A stretch of DNA of 64,000 nucleotides from JAJDAT01 sp964570665 (lineage in GTDB: Bacteria > Nitrospinota > Nitrospinia > Nitrospinales > JAJDAT01), in assembly GCA_964570665.1 (NCBI GenBank), contig CAZMZH010000002.1, positions 372,001 to 436,000 on the forward strand, written 5' to 3'. Of the stretch, positions 34,896-43,839 are shown piece by piece. The notes under the pieces were generated by a model, which saw nothing but the letters and a program-made list of their open reading frames with translations, searched no databases and had not been told where the DNA came from. The position numbers and the translations under genes were made by a program. Position 1 is the first letter of the stretch. Every line of letters starts with the position of its first letter.

Positions 34896-35885
34896 TTAAG
34901 AAACTTTCATTTTTCCCAGCCCCAATAAGCTAGATTTTTGGTTTCGAAATGTTTCTACATAACGACGGTACCATTCGACAGTGATTTTTAGACCTTCCCT
35001 AAAAAGAATTTTAGGTTTCCATTTGAGGCGTTCCCAGGCTAGTTGGTTTTCTGCGCTCATTCTCCAGATCTCAATCGGTCTGTAAGGCAATTCTCCAATT
35101 TTCAGGGTTGAATTAGATTCTGATAATTCGTGGATAGCCAGGGTCAAGTCTTTAATGCTTATTTCTTCCTTACTTCCTAAGTTAGTCATTTTCCCTATAG
35201 TTTCTTTGGATTCCGCAGCCATGACCAAACCCTCAATAATGTTTGAAACAAAGTTGAACTCGCGAGTTTGCTTACCTTCGGTTGTAACAATGTCTTTGCC
35301 CAATAAGCAATTCATAATAAGCTCAGGAATAACCGCTTTTTCGCTTTGGTAGGGACCAAAAGTATTAAATGGCCTTAACACCGTTATAGGCAATCCAGTG
35401 ACTTCGTATTTCATTTTGCAATATAGTTCGCCTGTATATTTTCCAACAGCATAAGGAGAAATGGGTTGAGGTAAAAACTCCTCTCGAAATGGAACTGAAT
35501 CTTGCTTTCCATAGACTTCCGAAGATGAAGTATAAACAAATCGTTTATAATCTTTACAGCTTTCTAATAAATTAGCTGTTCCTTTACCATTTGTATCCAA
35601 GTTTTCGTTGATGTGTCTGAAGCTATCCCCAACATGGTTGTATGCGGCTAAGTGAAAAATTTTATCAAAACGATTTTCCCGGATAGCTCCTAAAGAGTCT
35701 AAATTTCGTATATCGCCTTCGATAAAATTAATTTTATCCCAGATATCTAAAAGCCGGACGTTTTCGACTTGGCTCAAATACTTTGTTAATACAAAAACTT
35801 CAGCGTCCAACTCGACACATTTTCTAGTCAAATGGGAACCAATAAAACCGCTTGCTCCCGTAATAAGTATTTTTTCTTTTTTCAT
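34896..35885 (-). CDS. NAD-dependent sugar epimerase/dehydratase
   Basis: 329 residues of the extended SDR family. The nucleotide-binding motif is GASGFIGSH near the N-terminus, the active site is YTSSSEVYG, and the catalytic pair is YAVGK. LRPFNTFGP is typical of GDP-mannose 4,6-dehydratase and UDP-sugar epimerases. It overlaps the upstream nucleotidyltransferase gene as TAATG, so the two probably make one activated deoxy- or epimerised sugar. Confidence 0.9.
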   Translation of the reverse strand: MKKEKILITGASGFIGSHLTRKCVELDAEVFVLTKYLSQVENVRLLDIWDKINFIEGDIRNLDSLGAIRENRFDKIFHLAAYNHVGDSFRHINENLDTNGKGTANLLESCKDYKRFVYTSSSEVYGKQDSVPFREEFLPQPISPYAVGKYTGELYCKMKYEVTGLPITVLRPFNTFGPYQSEKAVIPELIMNCLLGKDIVTTEGKQTREFNFVSNIIEGLVMAAESKETIGKMTNLGSKEEISIKDLTLAIHELSESNSTLKIGELPYRPIEIWRMSAENQLAWERLKWKPKILFREGLKITVEWYRRYVETFRNQKSSLLGLGKMKVS

Positions 35886-36592
35886 TATTCTTTAACTGTA
35901 TAAAAATCTAGAATTAATTTTTCGGCGCGTTCTAACTCGTGGTCTGTGTTGAAGGTAATTTTAGGACCGTCGTGTTTATACCCCGAAAGGTTTTTTTCTT
36001 CGATTAGGAGTTTAAATAAGGACACCAGCCCGACAGGGTCTTGAAGCATTTCAGGGGTGATTTTACTAAATATTTCTTTTTCGAGAATAGCATAACCCAC
36101 ATAATAATCAAGGACAGGCTTTTCTTCAAATGAAGCCAAAAGGTTCCCGTTTCCAGACCAATCCACGAGACCAAAGGGAGATACGAATGGAGCCGTCAAG
36201 ATAGTAGCTGCTGTACTATATTGTTCGTGTGTTTTAAAAAATTCTTCGAAATTAATATCTGCAATAGTATCGCCATAGGATAGTAAAATGCGGTCATCAA
36301 ATAGATTTTTTAAATCGTAGATTCTTTGAAGGGGGGTTGCATCTGCGCCTGAATCCACATAATGGATATTGAATTGTTTTTTAGTTTTGAAATAGTCGAC
36401 TATTTTTTGTCCTAAATGTCCAATGCATAGATAAAAATCGTTGAATCCTTTTTGGACGTACAATTCCAAAAGTCTTTCGATAATGGGTTTTCCAGAAAGT
36501 TCAATTAGAGGTTTAGGAATTTGTTCCGTAAGAGGGCGTAGTCGGACCCCTTTACCTCCGCAAAGTATAGCTACTTTAGATAGTTTTTCCAT
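35885..36592 (-). CDS. Sugar-phosphate nucleotidyltransferase
   Basis: 235 residues. The N-terminal signature AILCGGKGVRLRPLT and the PKPLIELSGKPII segment place it with NDP-sugar pyrophosphorylases, nearest in look to glucose-1-phosphate cytidylyl- or mannose-1-phosphate guanylyltransferases. It activates a sugar phosphate for the epimerase encoded immediately after it (TAATG overlap). Confidence 0.88.
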   Translation of the reverse strand: MEKLSKVAILCGGKGVRLRPLTEQIPKPLIELSGKPIIERLLELYVQKGFNDFYLCIGHLGQKIVDYFKTKKQFNIHYVDSGADATPLQRIYDLKNLFDDRILLSYGDTIADINFEEFFKTHEQYSTAATILTAPFVSPFGLVDWSGNGNLLASFEEKPVLDYYVGYAILEKEIFSKITPEMLQDPVGLVSLFKLLIEEKNLSGYKHDGPKITFNTDHELERAEKLILDFYTVKE

Positions 36593-36610
36593 TATTAGTC
36601 CATGACTCTT

Positions 36611-38320
36611 TTACATTTTTGGAGAATTACTTTTATTTTTTTCTAAATACTCATAAATAACAGTTTTTGGACTAGGAGGTTGGCAACTTATGAAGTAATG
36701 ATTTTGAATGTTATAGGAATTTTCAAAACCTGAATTGCAACTGGTTAAAGTAATTTTTTTATAAGTGTGTGTTTTTAAATAGTTGTTAACATAATCGGTC
36801 ATTTGTATTCTTTCCTCTTTTGTACTTTGTCTCCCTCTAATAGAGAATAGTCTATCACGCCTCGGAATGATCCATTTTGGAGGAGACTTAAACGGAAAAA
36901 CATTTCCCCATTCCATGCCAGTATAATAGCTTAAAGAATCTCCTTCATGTGCAATCACAAACGTATCTTTTGGGTCGCCATGTTTTTTTAAATAGATAGC
37001 GATTTCTTTTAAGGCCCCATTATAATCTCCGCTTAACTCTTTAGCGTAGTTCGACAATAGATAATAGGCCTTATTGGTACCTCGGATACTTCTATCCCAC
37101 CGATTTAATAATCCTGAAGATAAGATTTTTAAATTTAATTTTTCAGCGACACTTTTTCGGAAAATGATCTGATCATAAAGAAACCATGGCGCAATATGAA
37201 GCCAATTTGTAAATAATAATATCGCCGTCGTAGAACCCGCTAAAAAGTAATTTATTTTTGACAGTTGGTAGACTATTTCCGCTAATAGAATCGCCCAAAT
37301 TGCAACTGTTCCTAAAATATAGTTGAACAAGGGAATAGTGTGTAGAGTTGCCACTAATATAGAACAACCGATGCATAAGCAAAATAAAGTTTTAAATTTA
37401 TCCCAATTCAATTCGAAACGAGAGTTATATTTTTTTAATAACCATGCAGTTATTATCAAAATAAAAGGGAAAATATAGGAATTAATTTGGCCTAGGTATC
37501 CAACGGTAAATTCAATAATTGTCCCAGTATTCTTTTCATAATCCTTATTGAAATAATTGGAATAAAACTCTTTAACTTTTTTTCGAACCGGAAGAAAGTA
37601 TTTTATGAACCAAGGTAGCGTTAGGCCTGCAATAATACAGTAGGATAAAATGAGCTTTTTATAAAAATTTTTATTTCGAATTGTAATGACGCTAAACAAA
37701 GTGAGTCCTGCAAACAATCCAAAAAACTGGGAATACATGGAATAAAAAAGGAGAACTGAACTTATACAGAAAAGATATATGTGCTCTTCATTGTTTTTCC
37801 AAAGTTGGATAAAAAAAATAATCGTTAAAATTCCGAGTAAAATTGAAGGTCCAAAGTATCGAGAGGTTCTCATGTATAGGATATATGGAACCGAAAATGT
37901 AAAAAATATTGCAGATAGTCGAGATATTTGAATATTTTTATGTATGAGATAGGAGAGGTGGTATATGGCAAATATACTCAATAGGCCACACATGGCAGAA
38001 GGAAAAACGCCGCCAAAAGTCGTTTGACCAAACACTGCAATGGAGCCAGCAATTAGATACATACCTAGCCATGGATGGTAACCCCAAACCCCGTCAACGG
38101 CAAACCGGTTATCAAAAAAAGGAGGCGTATCTCCTAATATATAAGGGACCCCATATTCTAAGATATGGATAGCGTGAATTAAATAATCGCCTTGGTCTAA
38201 TCCAAGATAATAATTATCTAAATTAAAAAAGTATAGGAAGGCTCCGATAAAAGTGAGAGCGCTTAAGAAATACTTATCTTCAAAAATTTTTTTCATAAAT
38301 AAGAAATTAAAACAAGTCAT
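36611..38320 (-). CDS. GT39-like polytopic membrane glycosyltransferase
   Basis: 569 residues with about ten hydrophobic helices in the first 380. The early loop NYYLGLDQGDYLIHA contains the Asp expected for an ArnT/PMT-type enzyme. The soluble C-terminus (430-569) has no recognised domain. The ATG overlaps the stop of the upstream epimerase gene (ATGA), so translation is coupled. It probably transfers a sugar from a lipid-linked donor outside the cytoplasm. Confidence 0.78.
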   Translation of the reverse strand: MTCFNFLFMKKIFEDKYFLSALTFIGAFLYFFNLDNYYLGLDQGDYLIHAIHILEYGVPYILGDTPPFFDNRFAVDGVWGYHPWLGMYLIAGSIAVFGQTTFGGVFPSAMCGLLSIFAIYHLSYLIHKNIQISRLSAIFFTFSVPYILYMRTSRYFGPSILLGILTIIFFIQLWKNNEEHIYLFCISSVLLFYSMYSQFFGLFAGLTLFSVITIRNKNFYKKLILSYCIIAGLTLPWFIKYFLPVRKKVKEFYSNYFNKDYEKNTGTIIEFTVGYLGQINSYIFPFILIITAWLLKKYNSRFELNWDKFKTLFCLCIGCSILVATLHTIPLFNYILGTVAIWAILLAEIVYQLSKINYFLAGSTTAILLFTNWLHIAPWFLYDQIIFRKSVAEKLNLKILSSGLLNRWDRSIRGTNKAYYLLSNYAKELSGDYNGALKEIAIYLKKHGDPKDTFVIAHEGDSLSYYTGMEWGNVFPFKSPPKWIIPRRDRLFSIRGRQSTKEERIQMTDYVNNYLKTHTYKKITLTSCNSGFENSYNIQNHYFISCQPPSPKTVIYEYLEKNKSNSPKM

Positions 38321-39252
38321 AAATCCAAATTTTGGATCATGTCTTTAATTCCTTGTTTAAGATTAAAGGAAGGGGACCAATTTAGAAGGCGTTTGATTTT
38401 TGTTGGATCGCCTAAATTTCTCAAAATTTCATTTTTCGGAACTTCTTTTCCGGAAAACTCAATTTCAATGGGATTTTTTAATTGATTAACAAACTCTAAG
38501 GCAAAATTTCTTAAGGAAGTTTCCGTGCCGGTACAAATATTAAATATTTCTCCTACAGCGGCTTTCTTAGTTGATAACTTTACAATGGCTTCAATTACAT
38601 CGTCAATGTAAATAAAATCGCGAGTTTGTCCGCCATGAGTCATTTGGAACGTTTTACATTGTTTAGCCGCATTAATTAAGTCTGCAACAAAACTTAACGA
38701 ACATTGGGCTCCATAAACGGAAAATAATTTCGTGGAGACAATTGGAAAATTGTACGTATCTGACAACAAGGAACCTTGCATGGAAGCGCAAGCTTTGGAA
38801 TAAGCGTAAGGGGTGTTAGGCTTTAAAGTAGATTCTTCTGAGTAGGGTACGTTTCCATTTCCATATTCCCCAGCAGTGCCAAATTGCATGAAACAATCGC
38901 AGTTTCCATCTTTTAACGATTCGATAAGATTTAAAGTTCCCGTTACATTAGTTTCGTAAGTTGATTTTAAGGCTGAAAGGTCGCGAGTTCTTGAAATAAT
39001 ACCGGCTAAATGAAAAACTTTACGAGGCTTTACTTTATCGAAGGTTTCCTTAATTTGTTTGGTGTTTAAGATGTCTAAAGGAAAGACTTTTACCTGCTTT
39101 AAAACTTCTGGATTTAAATAGTTATTTTTTTCTGGATTTCTTAATCCAATTGAAACGTCAGCCTTGAGTTCAATTAACTTTTTAGTGAGTTGAGAGCCAA
39201 TGACTCCACCTGCGCCTGTAATAAAAATCGGAATATTTTTTAGGCTAGACAT
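38317..39252 (-). CDS. NAD-dependent epimerase/dehydratase
   Basis: 311 residues of the extended SDR family: GAGGVIGSQ, the FGTAGEYG active-site strand and catalytic YAYSK. TRDFIYIDDVIEAIVKL is a family signature. It heads the segment that continues with the GT39-like gene, the nucleotidyltransferase and the second epimerase. All four are on the minus strand with overlaps or short gaps. Confidence 0.9.
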   Translation of the reverse strand: MSSLKNIPIFITGAGGVIGSQLTKKLIELKADVSIGLRNPEKNNYLNPEVLKQVKVFPLDILNTKQIKETFDKVKPRKVFHLAGIISRTRDLSALKSTYETNVTGTLNLIESLKDGNCDCFMQFGTAGEYGNGNVPYSEESTLKPNTPYAYSKACASMQGSLLSDTYNFPIVSTKLFSVYGAQCSLSFVADLINAAKQCKTFQMTHGGQTRDFIYIDDVIEAIVKLSTKKAAVGEIFNICTGTETSLRNFALEFVNQLKNPIEIEFSGKEVPKNEILRNLGDPTKIKRLLNWSPSFNLKQGIKDMIQNLDL

Positions 39253-39308
39253 TCTGCCTTTATATTGAATATGTAGTAAGGAGTGGCGTTATAAGACAAT
39301 GGATTTGA

Positions 39309-39527
39309 TCAATTAATTCTTCGAATTGGGATCTCTTTTTTTAGATTTTCTATCAGTTCGTTGACGTCATCAATATAATCCGGAGAAATTAGCAGCTCAA
39401 TTAGGCCTCGGCCCTGGTCAAGAGTTCTTACCACAGCTAAATGATCGTAAGCTTCTACCACAGAAACTATGTACGCTATATCTTTTTTATCAACTTCGTA
39501 TTGGTAGTTTAAAGAATCGCAGTGCAT
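39309..39527 (-). CDS. DUF4911-like small protein
   Basis: 72 residues beginning MHCDSLNYQYEVDKKDIAYI, with alternating strands and a helix, and ending IPIRRIN. The pattern VxxxDIAYIxxVxEAYDHLAVVRT with a later PDY matches the DUF4911 family as I remember it. It starts 10 bases after mnmG and is probably cotranscribed. Function is unknown; the association with a tRNA-modification gene is positional only. Confidence 0.7.
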   Translation of the reverse strand: MHCDSLNYQYEVDKKDIAYIVSVVEAYDHLAVVRTLDQGRGLIELLISPDYIDDVNELIENLKKEIPIRRIN

Positions 39528-39537
39528 TCGAAATAAT

Positions 39538-41466
39538 TTAAGTTTTTACGGACAAAGCGGGAAGATCTAGTTTTTTGTTTTGCGGTGTTCTTACTTTATT
39601 TTGCCTTTGTAACTCTATCATTAAAATATTAATGGCCGAAGGGGTTACGCCAGAAATTCTCAAAGCTTGACCTAAAGTGAGAGGACGAATTTCTTTTAAT
39701 TTTTGCGCTTCTTCAATAGAAAGACTGCTTACCAAATCAAAGTCAAAATCCTGGGGAATAGAATAATTTTCCAGTTGCTTTTGTTTAACTACCATTTGAT
39801 TTTGACGACTAATAAAACCTTGATATTTTATTTGGATTTCGACTTGCTCGCCAGCTACCGAATCTAATGAAGAGCCATTAAAAGTTTTAATTAGGTTTTC
39901 ATAAGTAATATCTGGACGCTTTAGTAGTCCACCTAAAGTTGTGGGGGAACGTAATTCGTTAATCCCCAATTGGGATAACCTGTTTAAAGTTTCTTTATTT
40001 GGGACAATGGTTATAGAAGTTAATCTTTTAATTTCCTTTTCAACGGAAGATTTTTTTTCTATAAGCTTTTCATAATTGCTTTGATCGATCAAACCCAAGT
40101 GATATCCTTTTTCTGTAAGTCTTAAATCGGCGTTATCTTGTCTTAAAAGCAATCGGTATTCTGCTCTAGAAGTGAACATCCGGTAAGGTTCGCGCGTTCC
40201 TTTTGTAATCAAGTCATCGATCAAAACCCCCACATAGGCGTCCATTCGAGACAAAATGAATTCGGGCATTCTTTTCACATAACAACCTGCGTTTATACCC
40301 GCGATCAGTCCTTGTCCTGCGGCTTCTTCATACCCCGAAGTGCCGTTTATTTGTCCGGCAAGGAATAATCCTTTTACTTTTTTAGTTTCAAGAGTTGCTT
40401 TCAATTGAGTTGGTGGAACAAAATCGTATTCAACAGCATAACCAGGTCGAACGATTTCTGCGTTTTCTAATCCTGGTATAGTATGGACGTATTGGCGTTG
40501 AATTTCTTCGGGAAGACTAGTAGATATACCATTTGGATAAACCCAATCCGTATCAAGACCCTCAGGTTCCAGAAATATTTGATGCGATTTTTTTTCTGGA
40601 AATTTGACTATTTTATCTTCTATAGAGGGGCAGTAACGAGGACCTACTCCTTGAATCTCGCCGCTATAAAGAGGCGATAAATGTATGTTATTTTTTATGA
40701 CTTCCGCAGTTTGCGAGTTGGTATGCGTTATATAGCATGGAACCTGTTGTCGATTAATAAAAGGTGTAGAAAATGAAAATGGTTTTGGAACCGTATCCCC
40801 ATTTTGTATTTCGCATTTATCGAAATCTATAGAGCTAGCCAAAATTCTTGGTGGGGTGCCAGTTTTTAATCGGGCTAGATTAAATCCACAGGCTAAAAAA
40901 GATTCTGAAAGTTTTGAAGATGGTTTTTCGCCAAATCGACCGCCGCCGATTTTTTTATTTCCAATATGCATCAAACCATTCAAAAAGGTTCCTGTTGTGA
41001 TGACTAAAGCTTTGCAACGATATTCTGAACCTTCCGAAGTCCGTAAACCTTTCAAAATTCCATTTTCGATCAAAAGTTCTTCAGCTTGCTCTTGAGCAAT
41101 GCGTAAACCAGGTTGATTTTCTAGAACTCGGCGCATTTCTTGGCGATAGAGTTTTTTATCCGCTTGGGCTCTAGGGCCTTGTACAGCGGGCCCCTTAGAA
41201 GAATTCAACATCCTATATTGAATTCCTGTTTTATCTATACATTTGGCCATTTCGCCGCCAAGGGCATCGATTTCCCTTACCATATGCCCTTTCCCAACCC
41301 CTCCAATTGCGGGGTTGCATGGCATAAGAGCAATTTTTTCCAAATCGAGCGTTAAAACCAAGGTGGAGCAGCCCATTCTTGCGGCTGCAAGAGCCGACTC
41401 GCAGCCAGCATGGCCTGCGCCAATCACAATGACGTCGTAATCATTCATATTTAAGCGTTGATCCAA
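39538..41466 (-). CDS. mnmG: tRNA uridine-5-carboxymethylaminomethyl modification enzyme MnmG (GidA)
   Basis: 642 residues, full length. The N-terminal FAD motif GAGHAGCESALAAARMG, the NPAIGGVGKGHMVREIDALGG segment and the NAD-binding region are all present. So are the catalytic-Cys motif PPRYCPSIEDK and the C-terminal MnmE-interacting helices (VTPSAINILMIELQRQ). With MnmE it modifies the wobble U34 of several tRNAs. mnmE is not in this window. Confidence 0.97.
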   Translation of the reverse strand: MDQRLNMNDYDVIVIGAGHAGCESALAAARMGCSTLVLTLDLEKIALMPCNPAIGGVGKGHMVREIDALGGEMAKCIDKTGIQYRMLNSSKGPAVQGPRAQADKKLYRQEMRRVLENQPGLRIAQEQAEELLIENGILKGLRTSEGSEYRCKALVITTGTFLNGLMHIGNKKIGGGRFGEKPSSKLSESFLACGFNLARLKTGTPPRILASSIDFDKCEIQNGDTVPKPFSFSTPFINRQQVPCYITHTNSQTAEVIKNNIHLSPLYSGEIQGVGPRYCPSIEDKIVKFPEKKSHQIFLEPEGLDTDWVYPNGISTSLPEEIQRQYVHTIPGLENAEIVRPGYAVEYDFVPPTQLKATLETKKVKGLFLAGQINGTSGYEEAAGQGLIAGINAGCYVKRMPEFILSRMDAYVGVLIDDLITKGTREPYRMFTSRAEYRLLLRQDNADLRLTEKGYHLGLIDQSNYEKLIEKKSSVEKEIKRLTSITIVPNKETLNRLSQLGINELRSPTTLGGLLKRPDITYENLIKTFNGSSLDSVAGEQVEIQIKYQGFISRQNQMVVKQKQLENYSIPQDFDFDLVSSLSIEEAQKLKEIRPLTLGQALRISGVTPSAINILMIELQRQNKVRTPQNKKLDLPALSVKT

Positions 41467-41747
41467 AGTTAAGATTTTTTTCCAATAATACTATAAAAAA
41501 CAATTTAAAAAAACGTTTCTAACTCTTATATTGAACATGTTTTCAATTATTTTGGAATATCTTTTCGAGTGACTTTATTTTTTTTTGAGAAAACGGTATG
41601 ATGTGTCCGCCAAAATATTGAATCCATGTAGGGAGAATATAAAACTATTTTCCTAGTCAATCTCTCCGATTAATTTTTTCCAACCTTTAGTAGATTTCTT
41701 TTTTCATTTTTAATGTTAAACCATTTCCAAATCATAGTGAGAAAAAC

Positions 41748-43325
41748 ATGTCCTCGAAATTAAAAGCTACTGCGAAAGAGCAAAGGGATAATCCCAGCGA
41801 TGCTGAATCAAAATTATGGGAACAATTACGTCGTGGTCAAATAGACGGTCATAAGTTCCGGCGTAAACATGTTTTTCGTAGCTTTATTGTTGATTTTGCT
41901 TGTTTGGAAAGGCGTGTAGTTATAGAAATTGAAACAGACGATAAAGATCGGGAATCTACCGAAGAGAAGAAAAAAGATCAATGGCTAAAAAGCAGAGATT
42001 ACATTGTATTGTATTTTAAGGAGATAGAATTAATTCAAGATCCTAGAGGAGTTATTCCAACAATAGAAAGAGGTTTGAAGGGATTGCCTCCTGTTGAAAA
42101 AGATGTTGTGTCGAAAAAGAAAGCGACTAAAGGATCTAAAGAAACCACAGAAGAACCTGAAAAAATCAAGGCGACTCCTAAAGCTTCGAAGTCTAAAGAC
42201 CAAAAAGTAAAAAGTGTTGTCGCTGAAAAAAAAGCTACCCCAAAAAAAGCCGCTCCAAAGAAAGCTGAAAAGGTTAAAGAGCCTAAAACGACCGTAAAGA
42301 AAGAAGAAAAAACTTTAAAACCAAAAGCCAAAGCGAAAACAAAAACGGAATCTAACCTAAAAGAACCTGTTATCGCTAAAAAAGAAGAGCCTAAAGCTCA
42401 TGTTGAACCCGTCAAAATAGTTGAAAGTTTAAAAGATTCGAAATCAGAAACAACTCCTAAAGCTGAGAAAGTGGAGGCAATTCAGGCTGATACAATTCCA
42501 AAAACCAAAATTGAAACTGAGTTTGTTAAAGAAAGCGAATCGGTTCCCGTTGTAACTGAAACTAAATCGCAAAATACTATTGCGACTGAAACTGAAAAAC
42601 TCTTGGAAAAAATCCAAGCGAACGATTCCTTATCTGGCCTCACGGTTAGCGATGTTGATTTTTCCAATATGGAGTTTAAGGATAATGCTAATTTTTCGGG
42701 AGTTATTTTCTCTGGAGCAACAAACTTTTCAGGAGCCTGTTTTAAAAAAGGAGCTGATTTTTCAGACGCTCAATTTACAAGTTCTTCAGGACCTAATTTT
42801 AGTAAAGTTACATTTATAGAGGGCGGTAAGGTAGACTTTGTAGACACTTTTTTTAGTAAGGATAGTGTGGCCGATTTTACTTCTATCAAGGCGGAAACGC
42901 CGCAGAATATTCGATTTGAAAATGTTTTCCTTGGTAGGGCTTCTTTCCTAAATACGGAAGTTTCCCAATTTCAATTTAAAAATATTCAACTATGTCAGTT
43001 GCCTCTTAAGGATGAAGATTGGTTTGATTTCTTTTCATTTCTCAAAAGAAATATTATTGGAATTAAAACTTGGTCTGAGTTTAAAGCCCAGGTTAAAAAC
43101 TTTTTACCAATCGCCCTATCGCCAGAACCTGTCAAAAGATTAGGATTAGTTGATGAGGTATGGAATGAAGTTGCGAAGAATGGTCAGACTCGATTAATGG
43201 ACTCAGAATATTATCGACAGGTTAACGAATTATATAAGCAATTTCGAAAAAACTTTCAACGAAACAAAGTTTATTCTTTAACAGTTGATTTAAGGTATGG
43301 AGAATACGAGACTTCTCAAAAATAA
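41748..43325 (+). CDS. DUF559 endonuclease-like domain fused by a charged linker to pentapeptide repeats
   Basis: 525 residues. Residues 1-110 match DUF559 (Vsr-like PD-(D/E)xK fold): AESKLWEQLRRGQIDGHKFRR, VDF with D49, and VVIEIETDD with E60, where the usual E-x-D-G is changed to E-x-E-T. Residues 115-290 are a Lys/Ala/Pro/Glu-rich disordered linker. Residues 295-410 are pentapeptide repeats (NFSGVIFSGATNFSGA). The tail YYRQVNELYKQFRKNFQ is typical of soluble pentapeptide proteins. The 281 bases upstream, shared with mnmG, hold no other gene. DNA cleavage is possible but the altered active site makes this doubtful. Confidence 0.8.
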   Translation: MSSKLKATAKEQRDNPSDAESKLWEQLRRGQIDGHKFRRKHVFRSFIVDFACLERRVVIEIETDDKDRESTEEKKKDQWLKSRDYIVLYFKEIELIQDPRGVIPTIERGLKGLPPVEKDVVSKKKATKGSKETTEEPEKIKATPKASKSKDQKVKSVVAEKKATPKKAAPKKAEKVKEPKTTVKKEEKTLKPKAKAKTKTESNLKEPVIAKKEEPKAHVEPVKIVESLKDSKSETTPKAEKVEAIQADTIPKTKIETEFVKESESVPVVTETKSQNTIATETEKLLEKIQANDSLSGLTVSDVDFSNMEFKDNANFSGVIFSGATNFSGACFKKGADFSDAQFTSSSGPNFSKVTFIEGGKVDFVDTFFSKDSVADFTSIKAETPQNIRFENVFLGRASFLNTEVSQFQFKNIQLCQLPLKDEDWFDFFSFLKRNIIGIKTWSEFKAQVKNFLPIALSPEPVKRLGLVDEVWNEVAKNGQTRLMDSEYYRQVNELYKQFRKNFQRNKVYSLTVDLRYGEYETSQK

Positions 43326-43731
43326 ATTTTTTAACAGTTTTAGGCCATTATTAGCTTTTGACGCAAAGATCTAATCCTCTTCGAATTTCCTGTTATTTTT
43401 ATTCTTAAAATAAGCCCCTTTAATAATTGAATTAAAAAACCTTTTTATAGTTTTTTGATGAAAGCTGTCTGTCGGTGTTCCTGTACTTATTCTTAGGATT
43501 AGCGCTGAAAAAAAATGCAAACGCGTTGAATGGCAAAATCAGTTAGCTGCATCTAACTAAAATGCTTTTTCTAACAAACCTCTAATATGTTAAGATTAAT
43601 TACTGAAAAATCCCTAGTATTTATTGATTGATTTTTCCCAAAAATTGAAATGGCGATTTTTCTGTTGAAAACCTTTTGTTATTGCGGGATTTAAGACGGT
43701 AAAAAAGTCAAACAGTCATTGATTTCCGATA
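43326..43731. other. Intergenic region upstream of tRNA-Leu, no gene seen
   Basis: About 400 AT-rich bases. There is a small hairpin, AGTTAG-CTGCAT-CTAACT (43541-43558), without a T-tail. No convincing reading frame or strong consensus promoter was found. It must contain the promoter for the tRNA and probably for the tig-clpP-clpX-lon block. Confidence 0.4.
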
Positions 43732-43811
43732 GCGAGGGTGGCGGAACTGGCAGACGCGCTGGATTTAGGATCCAGTGGGCAACCGTGGGGGTTCGAATCC
43801 CCCCCTTCGCA
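43732..43811 (+). tRNA. tRNA-Leu (anticodon UAG)
   Basis: The acceptor stem GCGAGGG pairs with CCTTCGC. The anticodon stem 43759-43763/43771-43775 closes loop TTTAGGA with anticodon TAG at 43766-43768. There is a short variable arm and a GGGGG-TTCGAAT-CCCCC T arm. The 3' CCA is not encoded (ATGA follows). It lies 28 bases before tig, and the apparent upstream extension of the tig frame through it is an artefact. Confidence 0.95.
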
Positions 43812-43839
43812 TGAACCTTTAGGACTTAATTATTTAAAA

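Noticed and set aside
43738..43839. N-terminal extension of the trigger factor starting MAELADALDLGSSG
   Set aside because: It is a translation of tRNA-Leu(UAG) and recurs as an artefact wherever a Leu tRNA lies in frame with a gene; the real start is ATG 43840.
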